Shown: positions 23,035 through 32,599 of the stretch, one piece after another
How the letters are laid out: each line of letters starts with the position of its first letter
Numbering within the stretch: position 1 is the first letter of the stretch
From: Drechmeria coniospora
Taxonomy: Eukaryota; Ascomycota; Sordariomycetes; Hypocreales; Ophiocordycipitaceae
Length of the DNA stretch: 64,000 nt
Direction: 5' to 3'
Assembly: GCF_001625195.1 (NCBI RefSeq)
Contig: NC_054391.1
Location: forward strand, 4,041,157 to 4,105,156
The notes under the pieces: model-generated
What the model was told of the DNA's origin: nothing
The model's database searches: none
The model's input: the letters and a program-made list of their open reading frames with translations, nothing else
Translations under genes and position numbers: made by a program

Positions 23035-25444
23035 GCGCAGGCTCGCGTGCAGGAGAGGAAACGAGGGCGATTGAGGCGCCGACCCTCGCGAGGAGGGCGA
23101 GGGCGCGGGCGATGGCGTGGGCGACCGAGCAAGGAAGGCAGGACATGGACGTGGCGAGATTGCCGCGTTCGACGTGTTTGCGTCGTGCGTACAGTGCACG
23201 AGGGCATTTAAGTAGGCGCTTGGACGGCACGCGGATGGTGTTTCGCGACGATCATGACGATTTCGGGCGATGCCACTCTACTGTACTCTCCACTGTAGGT
23301 GCTGCGAATACAGGTACTGTCCAGCACCCCTGCCGTCAGCGCCCTGTCGTCAGCGCCCTTTCAGAAGGTTGCAGCCGTGCGACGGCGTCGATTACCGAAA
23401 CGACCCCACAACGCGGAAGGGAGGCGGAATGATTCCCAGCGGCTTAACGGCCATCAAGTGCCGGAAGGATTCGCACCAGATGGAAAGCTACGGTCGAATG
23501 GTCAGCCACGGCACGGACTAGGGCGGCGACGAAACACGGGATTCATGCCATGTAGGCCTACGAGCGCAGCACACGTCGTCACGGTTGTCGCAGAAGGTAC
23601 CCGTTGTATCATGGTGACGTGACGATGTTGCGTTCAAGGTCCTCCGTCATTCTGCGTGCACACTTGCCGTACAGGCACTGAGGACATGCGTGTCCTTTCG
23701 GCCTCGTTGTCATTTGGTGGCGACGGAGAAACGAGCCAAATGAGGGCGCCGGCGTGAGATTGGAACAAAGGATAACGTTGCCGTTCCTATCCATCATTCC
23801 TCTCCATCCAAGTTGCTGATTTTGTTGCATGAAGATGTCGAGCAAGATCCGTTTAATGTATAAGTTGAGTACTATACGGAGCACATGTACTTACTTACGG
23901 AGCAAACGAGCAATGGATAGGTACTAAGGTACTCTTTCGCATATGGCACCTACCAAGTCCACATTGACTGTGGCGCCCATTTTTTGTGGCTGGTTTGGTG
24001 CAACATACTCAGTATATGGGCAGGTACAGTATATCCGTTCAGGTACTTTAACCTGCTACTACAGTATACTCCGTATGAGATGAGTGTCTTAGTACTCTAC
24101 TCCGTACTCCGCATAACATGCTTAATTACTGTACTCCGTATCCGTACTCCGTACTCTCCAAGTAATTACGCCGTACATATACATGACATGTACTAAGCAT
24201 GCTACAATCAAGGGTGTGCTTCCCAGTGCGTGCACTTGCTATTATATTACATATTACAATGGATGTACTTGCTTTGTTGTACATCTCCAAGTAGGTGTAC
24301 TCCGTACAAGTAATTACATGTAATAATTATATAATACTCCGCACAAGTACATATATATAATGCGCTGTACAGTACTCCGTACAAGTTCATGTATTATATA
24401 ATACTCCGTACAAGTACTCCGTACATGTATATAATACTCCGTACAAGTACATGTACGTTCTCAGTTCCTGTCCTGTGCCTGTATAGGTACGGATCACTGC
24501 AAAAAAGTACTTGTTCTTGCTTACTTTGGCACTTAGCAGTGTACAGGTACATATTTACAGCAATATACTGTACTGTAGGTGCACTGTCCTGTACACCTAC
24601 TTACAGTAAGTGCGGAGTACTGTAGAATTGGGGCGACCAAGGTTGTAAAAAGTCCCAGCGTGCAGGCATTTGTGCAGTACCCCGAACGGAGCACTGCACG
24701 TGTAGGTGTACTTACTTGCCTGTAATGGCAAGCAAGTGCTCCGTTCAGGTTCTGCAAGACCCCAAAGAATTGCACCTAATACCTAGTACGGAGACTGTAC
24801 TCCATGCTGTAGTCGCCTGGAACACTGCCAGATGCCCCGAGTCCTTGACCAGCCCCCCCTGGCCAGCATGGTGCACCCCCCCATTCCTTCTTCCTCCACA
24901 AGTTCTCCAGCCTCGTCGGCCACGGCGGCGTAGCCGTCGACTATTGGCCCCCGCCCTGGTCCCTTCCCGAACCTAGCCGGACCAAACAATTTGAATCGGA
25001 TCCTGGGGCTGTCATGTGCCGCGTCAAGCCGATTCATCGCCAATCAGCATCGTGCGATTATTACTCGGCGGCCCTGGCGAATGCGCCACCGCAGGCGCAG
25101 GTACGGGACCTCTTGGGGGAAAAGTTGGGGAAGCGTACGGAAGAGCCTAGGCAGTACGAAGTAGTCCAGGTCTCGTCCAGGTCTCGTCCGTGTGGCATGG
25201 TGAGGGGGGATCGATGGGGGCCGGGGCCGGTTGTTTAAAATCTGTTTTCGCTCCGACTCCTGCTGCCTCCGTCCCCCACACCTCTCTCTGCTCTGCTCTG
25301 CCTCTGCATTGCTTTGCTCTGCTCTGCATCCGCCGCCCTGCTCTCCTCGTTCGGCATCATCCAGGGCTAGACGCCTAGACGCCTCGTCCCCCCCCTCTCC
25401 CCTTTCCCCGACGCACCGCGAGCGTGGTGGGCGACTGTGAGGAG
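23035..25444. other. 2.4 kb spacer between cwh43 and the P450 gene
   Basis: The left 800 bp is ordinary GC-rich sequence without a credible frame. The part from about 23870 to 24800 is GTAC-rich (see its own entry). The last 600 bp before the P450 is pyrimidine-rich and probably contains its promoter and leader. Confidence 0.55.
23866..24800. repeat. GTAC-rich intergenic tract B with TACTCCGTAC words
   Basis: The densest such tract in the window. ACTCCGTAC or its complement occurs about ten times (for example near 24100, 24140, 24300, 24375, 24405 and 24435), mixed with GTACAAGTAC, ACATGTAC and ATATAATAC. The ends of GTACTCCGTAC are self-complementary GTAC boxes, so single strands could fold back locally. 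No coding potential. Confidence 0.75.
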
Positions 25445-27412
25445 ATGGCGCTCGATCTGCACCATCTGTGGGTGTACCTGGGGCTGCTCGTCAGCGGAGG
25501 CATAGCTTACGTACGTGCTTCCTCGACGCAGGTGGTGGAACTGCCCGGCGCGGACGGCAGCTGGAGCGGGCGCTGGAGATGAAAAACGACGCTGACGATC
25601 CCTCCCTCCGACCATCTAGACGCTCGGCCTCGTCGTGTACCGGATATTCTTCCATCCGCTGGCCAAGTACCCGGGTCCCCTTCTCGCCAAGGTCACGGAT
25701 GCGTACCAGCTCTACCACGCCTACAAGGGCGACCGCCATCTCGAGTTCTGGCGCATGCACGAGAAATATGGTGAGTCGAGCGGCGACCGGTGACGTCCTC
25801 TCCTCGAGGGGCGGGACGTCATGTGCCTGACGTTTTGACGTGCCCGACGTGATGCCGTGGGCTCGCCGGCACGGGAGGGGAATGGCGGCTGACACGACGA
25901 CGTCGTCGGACGCAGGGAAAATCGTCCGCTTCGGCCCCAACTCGCTGTCCTTCAACTCGAGCCAGGCGCTCAAGGAAATCTACGGCTTCCGCGCCAACGT
26001 CCGCAAGGCCGAGTTCTACAACGCCTTCGTCCACCCGGCCGCCAACACGCACAACACGCGCGACAAGGAGGAGCACGCCCGCAAGCGTCGCGTCCTCTCC
26101 CACGCCTTCTCCGAGAGCGCCATGAAGGAGATGCAGCGCTACATCCTCGGCAACGTGAGGACCTTTTGCGAGCAGGTCGGCGCCGGCCCCGTCGGCGCCG
26201 ACGCCAAGGGCTGGACCTCGCCCCGCGTCATGAGCGACTGGTGCAACTACCTCGCCATGGACATCCTCGGCGACCTGAGCTTCGGCAAGGCCTTCCACAT
26301 GCTCGAGCGGCCCGACAACCGCTTCGCCCTCGAGCTCGTCGAGGCGGCCACGACACGCCACCTCATCGTATGCCCCGAACCCGTCCGACGGCCCGCCCAG
26401 AACGGGACCGACCGGCTGACCGGCTGCAGTGCGGCACCATGCCCGTCGTCGACAAGCTCAAGTTCGACAAGGTCCTCTTCCCCAAGCTCGCCGCCGGACG
26501 CGCCCGCTACATGGCCTACAGCAAGGGCCAGCTGACGGAGCGCACCAAGCTCGGCGACGACACCGACCGCCGCGACTTCTTCTACTACCTGCTCAAGGCG
26601 CGCGACCCCGAGACCGGCCTCGGCTTCAGCACGCCCGAGCTCTGGGGCGAGTCCAACCTGCTGTACGTCGGACCCCTGCCGCGCCGCCTTTGACTGACCG
26701 ACGGGCTGACCGACGAGCGACCGACAGCATCATCGCCGGGTCGGACACGACCTCGACCGCCATGGCCGCCACCCTCTTCTACCTCACGCGCAACGAGCAC
26801 GCGCTCGACAAGGTGACGCGCGAGATCCGCGGCAAGTTCCACGACGTCGAGGAGATCGTCCACGGACCCGCCCTCGGCAGCTGCACCTACCTGCGCGCCT
26901 GCATCGACGAGGCCATGCGCATGTCCCCCTCGGTCGGCGGCATCCTCCCGCGCGAGGTGCTGCCGGGCGGCATGACCATCGACGGCCAGGCGCTGCCGCC
27001 GGGCACCGTCGTCGGCACGCCGCACTACACCATCCACCACAACGAGACCTACTACCCCATGGCCTACAGCTACACGCCCGAGCGCTGGCTCAACGGCGCC
27101 GTCGACCCGCGCACCGGCCGGCCGACGACCGAGGACGACGTCACCCGCGCCCACAGCGCCTTCTGCCCCTTCAGCATCGGCGCCCGCGGCTGCATCGGCA
27201 AGGGCCTCGCCTACGTCGAGATGACGACGACGCTCGCCCGCACCCTGTACCTGTACGACATCCGCAAGGCCGTCGGCGTCGCCGACCCGGCCGAGGGGCG
27301 ACCCGAGCTCGAATGGGGCCGACATCGCGAGGGGGAGCTTCAGCTGGTCGACACCTTCACGAGCGCCAAGAAGGGCGTCATGGTCGAGTTTCGCCCGGCC
27401 GGGAAGCCTTGA
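25445..27412 (+). CDS. Cytochrome P450 monooxygenase
   Basis: Haem-thiolate monooxygenase, probably ER-anchored. Five exons: 25445-25510, 25620-25770, 25916-26367, 26430-26662 and 26728-27412, giving 528 residues. An N-terminal membrane helix ([20 protein letters not shown]) leads to the [10 protein letters not shown] hinge. The I-helix oxygen-binding motif AGSDTT is near residue 305, the ExxR motif (EAMR) near 362, PERW further on, and the haem loop [10 protein letters not shown] has its Cys near residue 456. All key residues are present. By eye it is nearest the large fungal group annotated as benzoate 4-monooxygenase or isotrichodermin C-15 hydroxylase ([19 protein letters not shown] helix), but the substrate cannot be assigned. 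It stands alone, with no neighbouring synthase, transporter or transcription factor, and noncoding GTAC-rich tracts on both sides. Confidence 0.93.
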
Positions 27413-27909
27413 TTCTTTTGATCCATCATGATGATGAAACGGCGCCGTCGTGCCGTGGCCGAGAGGGAACCCGGAGGAATCGTCCCGTCTTTTCACCTGT
27501 ATCCGTACCTTGTGCTGCCCGTAGCTGTACAAGTAAGCTAGCTGTACATGCATGCATGCGTGTGCCTTGCCTGGCCCGCGGCACCTTTTCGTCGTCGCTG
27601 AGGGGAGGCGGGAAAAATGAAATAAAAACAGAGAAAAATGCCAACAGATGCTAACAAATGCCAACAAATGCCAAATAAAACAGAATAACAAGCAACATAT
27701 ATTCCACCCTCTCCGTGCGCCGTAGATGTAGGTGTACTTGTCAGTGCCGAAAAGCAAAAGGTACAGGTGTCCGGCATCGTGGAAAAAGAATGTCGGCTCG
27801 TTGGCAGCATTGCTTGCTGCATTGTTCCCGACGCCGTAGTTGTACTTGGATAATAATAATACATTGTCTCCTTGCCGAGCCTTCGTAAGCGAAATGAAGG
27901 ACCCTGGCT

Positions 27910-28170
27910 CCGGATACGTACAAGTACTGTACTGTACAGCAAGTAATAAGTACAGTAAGTTAGTACTCCGTAACTGACCGAGAGTACAGTACAACTACAG
28001 TACAACTACAGTACAACTACAGTACAACTACAGTACATGTACTGTAAGTACTAGGAACTTGCAGTAATTACCTACAGGGTCCAGTACTTGCGAGCATGTA
28101 TACGGCACAGAGTACGGAGTACATGCATACCTACAATCAAGTGCATACAGTACATGTACTCCGTACTGGG
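27910..28170. repeat. GTAC-rich tract C with an 11-bp tandem array
   Basis: Same vocabulary as the other GTAC-rich tracts. Inside it, at about 27984-28032, the 11-bp unit ACAGTACAACT is repeated four to five times. GTACTCCGTAC and its complement appear near 28113 and 28157. Confidence 0.75.
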
Positions 28171-28741
28171 ACGTAGCATCCGGAGTTGGCAGGACTAGCG
28201 ATGGCCCCAACTCTAGCTCCTGCTCATGCATGCATTGAAATCTCAACTCCCGTCGGCCAGGCTCTCGAGCCGAACAGGTTCGTTCAGAAAACCCAGACGT
28301 CCCGTGCGGTAGAATTCTCCCTCGGCGCCCGGCTCTACGCCCTCATGATGCTCATGGAGTGAGTCATGGATGACACCGCTGCAGAGCCCAGCGAGCCTCG
28401 GTGAGTTGACGACCGACCGACCGACCGACCGACCGTGGCCATCCATCGTCGGCGTCGCCCGCCATTCTTGGCCACATTCTTTCCCCCCTTCTCTGCGCCG
28501 GATGGTGTGGCTGACCTGTAGGTGGCAAAGACCGAAATCGAAATGTCTGAGGCATTATCCCGCGGCCATCCTCTGTGGGCACGTCGGTCGGCTTGTCTCG
28601 ACCCAGACCATCGTCCCGAGCGCTGCCTGTCTTCTCGCCGTACCGCCATCCGTTCGCCCTGGGCCAGGCCTCCTTCGCGGCGACGGCCGCCCGTCTCTGA
28701 GCCCTGAAGATGCCCCACCCGAAGCCTTCCGGCGCACTCCA

Positions 28742-28796
28742 CAGCGTCCTCTCCAGCGTCCTCCCCAGCGTCCTCCCCAGCGTCCTCCCCAGCGCC
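28742..28796 (+). repeat. 12-bp tandem repeat upstream of the CCCH gene
   Basis: Four copies of CAGCGTCCTCYC followed by a partial fifth copy. The array is in apparently noncoding sequence about 400 bp before the next start codon. Confidence 0.85.
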
Positions 28797-29176
28797 TTGG
28801 CCTGCCGCCTCGTCCCCTAAAAACGCCAATCGTCGCCCCCGCTCCCCTGCGGCGAACGCGCCCGGCGCCTGCCTCCCCAGGCGGCGAGCAACGCCGAAAC
28901 TGCGCGAGGCTGAAGGATGGATGGGGAGGCACAATGCTCTTTTTCGCCTCTCGACTTCACTCCCTCTTCTCCTCCTCCCTTCCCCAACGCTCCCACGACC
29001 GGCCTCTGCCGCCATTCTTTCGCCCCGACAGCAAGGCTGCCATTTTTTCCGAGCCCATATTTACTCACCTCTCCCGAAATGCCGTAGCATCCTGGGCCCT
29101 GCACAAATCCTCCGCCGCCGCAGCCTGCCGCTCTCTCACGGGGACGGCTCCCCTCACCCTTGACGGCTCGCCCAAC

Positions 29177-31158
29177 ATGGTGCTCTGCAAATTCTACCAA
29201 CAAGGCAACTGCAGGTTTGGCGGTACGTTTCGATGCACGGTCGATGGTCTCCCCTTCGCGCCGCACCCCCCTTGCCCAGTCCCTGTGTGCCTGCCGTTTA
29301 CCGCCTCGAGCTCGTCCGTGGTGGTGTCGACGCCCTTTGTCCGAGAGCAGGCGCTGACCAGGCACGCACGACCTCTAGAGAACTGTCGATTCGAACACCC
29401 CAAGAGACCGCAGCAGCAGCAGAACCGGTTCGGCCCGCTCGATGGCGGATCGAGCGGTGCGGGAAATGCAAATTCATTCGGTCCGTCGCCCCTCTTCCCT
29501 CGGTCGCGCCCGGCACCATCCAGCTGACGGTTGCTTCCAGTCAAGTACGGTCTGTCAGCCGACGTCATCGAGAAGGACTTGACGACGGGCAAGCCGGATT
29601 GGATCCTCTCCGCCTACGCACCCGGCAAGGACACACCCGTTCAGCTCTTCGGGGGCCATCCTCGCGAACAGAGCTTCGAGGAAGTGCGCCTCCATTATTT
29701 GATGGGCAAGGCTTCCGGCAAGGAACAGCAGGCGGTACGTTCTTCCCGCCCTCGTCGCATTCTCATCTCCGCGCCCAGGACGCTAACCCGGCTCAGCTCA
29801 ACGAAATCCAAGAACTCTATGCGACTGCGTCTCAGCAGATAGGAAATGCCGTGCGCAACGTGCAGGAGGCGATGCGCTACGTCGCGGCCGGCGAAAACCA
29901 GCATCCCAACCGGCACGACGTCTGCCGTGAAGGCACCCAGGGCGCCCCGTTCGGCGAGTTCGCTCTCGGCAGGAGGCCCAAGCTAGGAGGCCCGTCGTCC
30001 GCCCCGTCCAATCCCTTCGGCGCCGGTGCTGCCAACAGCGGCAGTCCCTTCGGCGCACCATCACAACCGGCCGGCGCGTTTGGCCAGCCATCGGCTCTGG
30101 GCCATCCTCCCAATCCGTTTGGAGCACCTGCGTTTGGCCAACCGGCTGCCTTGCCGGCATCGTCACCCTTCGGACAGCCGTCTCAGGGAGGAGGGTCCGC
30201 CTTTGGCCAGGTGCAGCAGCCGACGGCGTCCGCCTTTGGTCAACCAGCGACTCTCGGCGCGAGGCACAACCCCTTTGGCGCCCCGGCCTTTGGCCAGCCG
30301 GCGCAGCCAAACGCCCAAGCCAGCGCTTTCGGTCAAGCAAGTCAACTTGGCCAGAAGCCAAATCCTTTTGCCTCCAACGCCAACGCACCGGCCATCTCCA
30401 GCCCGTTTGCCGTCGTGGGCGACGGCAACAACAACGCCACAGCGGCCAATCCTTTCGGAGCTGCTCCAAACTCCAACCAAGCCGAGACGGCACCAAATCC
30501 ATTTTCTTCCAATTCTACCAATCAAAGTAACCTTGCACCGAATTCCTTCGGCCAGCCTACGCAACCTTCGACCGGTCCCTTCGGCCAGGCCCAATCACCG
30601 GCGGTGGCGTCGAACCCTTTCGCGAGCAATCAGCAGCAGCAAGCGCAAACCGGCAACCCGTTCGGTCAACCGGCCCCGCCCCAAACGAACGGAGCCTTTG
30701 GACAGCCGGCCGGCAACCCGTTCGGCCAGAACAATGCCGGCCCCTTCGGCCAGCAGCAACCTGCCGCGTCGAAGCCCAATCCCTTTGGCCCTCCTACGGC
30801 CCAGCATCAGCCGGCTGCTCCTGCTGGCAACCCATACCCGCCCGGCAGTGCGAGGCAGCATCCGCTTCTGGAGACGTACAGCTCCGCAGGCATCGATGGT
30901 CGCCTTGCCACCTTCAAAGGGAAGCCGGTGAGCTACAAGAACGGGAAGCCCGGCATCAGCGCCTTCGACGGCACTTGGTCACGCATCTGGTTCCCCGCTG
31001 GCCCACCCGGCTATTCCAAGGACACCGAACTGCCTGCTGAGCAGTACGATCAGAAGTCGAGAGCCCAATGGGAAGCTTTTGCTCAGTCGGGAGCGTTTGC
31101 GGACGGTCTGATGCCCGCCCTTCCGCCGCCCAGGGAGTGCACGGTATGGGATTTCTAA
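29177..31158 (+). CDS. CCCH zinc-finger FG nucleoporin-like protein (Amo1/NUP42 type)
   Basis: Likely nuclear-pore protein of the Amo1/NUP42 (NUPL2) class, acting in mRNA export at the cytoplasmic face. Exons: 29177-29222, 29379-29480, 29541-29734 and 29797-31158, giving 567 residues. Exons 1 and 2 join to form one CX7CX5CX3H finger, CKFYQQGNCRFGENCRFEH, so intron 1 splits the finger. A short helical region follows (LSADVIEKDLTTGKPDWILSAYAPG; LNEIQELYATASQQIGNAVRNVQEAM). Then comes a roughly 270-residue FG domain with many NPFG, FGQP and FGAP units. The C-terminus (about 60 residues, GIDGRLATFKGKPVSYKNGKPG...TVWDF) is conserved-looking. The donor of intron 2 (GTCCGT) is unusual, so that border is less sure. 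Convergent with the uS10 gene. Confidence 0.85.
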
Positions 31159-31589
31159 TCCCGCCCGAAGGAATCACGACCGACAGATCTGACCTTTCTC
31201 CTTTCGTATCCGGAGGAAAGGGCTGTGGCATAGCATTCATGGCGTTTGGAGGGCTGCATCATCCATGCGTTGCCTTGTTTCCTTGCGGGAGTTTCTGTTA
31301 CGGATGGTGCCCAGTACGGAGTACCGTCGACGCAAATCAGATGATATGTAGTATTATACCAATCAAAATTTTTCTTTGTCAACATTGTGACCTACGATGG
31401 AGTAACGTGCAGTATCGCACTGCATGGCCATGATGCAGGGTCATGGTCGTATCGTTTCACCTCAATTTCACACGATGCTTGATGCGAGCGGGCAGCGACA
31501 TCTGATTGCATTGGCTGTCTGATTATGTCTTGCAGACCTTTCGAGACGAGGGCCAAGGCCGCACCGTCAAATCCAGCGTCTGCCACTTT
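31159..31589. other. Spacer between convergent CCCH and uS10 genes
   Basis: About 430 bp expected to hold both 3' untranslated regions. One CAGTACGGAGTACCG word of the GTAC-tract type occurs near 31311. Nothing else recognised. Confidence 0.5.
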
Positions 31590-32074
31590 TTAAGCAGCGA
31601 TGGTGACCTCAACCTCGACACCAGCATCGATATTGACGATGATCTGCTTGACGACCTCGGTAGGGGCGTTGAGGCTGTAACTTGGTCAGCAGCTGGCACG
31701 TAGAAAACTTGCAAGTGGATGACACGTACTCGATGAGGCGCTTGTGGATACGCATCTCGAAGCAATCCCACGTCTTGGAACCCTCACCGCAAGGGGTCTT
31801 GCGGGTCGTGATCTTGAGCGTCTGGGTGGGCAGACGGACAGGTCCCTTGACACGCAGGTCCTTGCTCTTGGCACGATCGAGGATCTCGGTGCAGACCTTC
31901 TCGAGGATGTTGACCTTGCGGGACGTGAGGGTGATGCGGATCTTGTGGCTCTTCTGCAGATAAGGAAATGTATCAGTCAAGTGTTGCCGAGACCCTGACG
32001 GTCACCACGTGGCGAGCTTGGTTCACACGTACAGGAGCCTCGCCGTGGTCCTTGTCGGCCTTGTTGTAAGACAT
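31590..32074 (-). CDS. rps20: 40S ribosomal protein S20 (uS10)
   Basis: Small-subunit ribosomal protein in the head of the 40S particle. Three exons: 32074-32033 (14 codons), 31953-31730 and 31674-31590, giving 116 residues, the normal size. Intron 1 (31954-32032) and intron 2 (31675-31729) both have GTACGT donors. Conserved blocks are [43 protein letters not shown] and [14 protein letters not shown]. The end [10 protein letters not shown]...VEVEVTIAA is the usual uS10 C-terminus. The start [14 protein letters not shown] is typical of the family. Divergent from the CUE gene, 525 bp apart. Confidence 0.97.
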
Positions 32075-32599
32075 TTTGAATAAAGTTGATGGATGTTCCT
32101 TCAAGACTCGAACGCGGGGAAAGCGGCGACGTATCGGCAAAGTGATGAAGGATCCGGTGTTTGGTTGCTGAAGGTGCAAAGTTGCGTCGTGAGAGCGGCG
32201 CGAACTTTTTGGTGGGGAGTGAAATTACCAGTCGGTAGGGCTTTTCGTGCGCGCTAGCTGAATGTGGCAAGATGATGACGTGCAGCCATGCTGATTGGCC
32301 GATGCCAACCTCGAGGGTGGGTCTGCGGTGTGAACGGTACGTACTGTTCGTTACTGGATGACCTCCTGTAATTTAGCGGGGAGCTGGATCGCGACTGCTT
32401 CTCAATGGCAGGTATGCAGACAGTATGATTCATCCGGCGTGAGACGAAACTTTTGGTAGATGGATTGAATCAATTCATCATCCACCATGCCGACGAATTC
32501 GTGAAATTCTTTCCCATCTCCTCCTTACTCGATTTATCCTTTCAGTCTGCCTCTCCAGCAAGCAAGCAGCGCCTCAAATTCACCATCAGACTCGGCAGT
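32075..32599. promoter_or_regulatory. Bidirectional spacer between rps20 and the CUE gene
   Basis: Promoters of both divergent genes must lie within 525 bp. The right part stays open in the CUE-gene frame for about 49 codons without an ATG, so it is more likely leader than coding. Confidence 0.45.

Larger units (their letters stand above)
27413..29176. other. 1.8 kb spacer between the P450 and the CCCH gene
   Basis: Contains AT-rich sequence at 27600-27700, GTAC-rich tract C, six GACC units at 28411-28434, and a 12-bp repeat at 28742-28796. Open frames upstream of 29177 are GC-driven and lack a family match. The last few hundred bases are likely promoter and leader of the next gene. Confidence 0.55.

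Noticed and set aside
20881..23199. Very long open frame (about 770 codons) on the minus strand opposite cwh43
   Set aside because: It exactly mirrors the GC-rich cwh43 last exon, has the Arg/Glu/Ala/His-rich composition typical of antisense frames, and shows no family motif, while the plus strand encodes a complete recognised protein.
23866..24800. RIP-mutated relic as explanation of the AT-richer tract
   Set aside because: The words are GTAC-centred with many CpG-containing CCGTAC units, which RIP would tend to remove; the pattern is not simple C-to-T decay of a coding element.
25471..27994. Minus-strand frame of about 469 codons opposite the P450
   Set aside because: Antisense to coding exons and introns of an intact P450.
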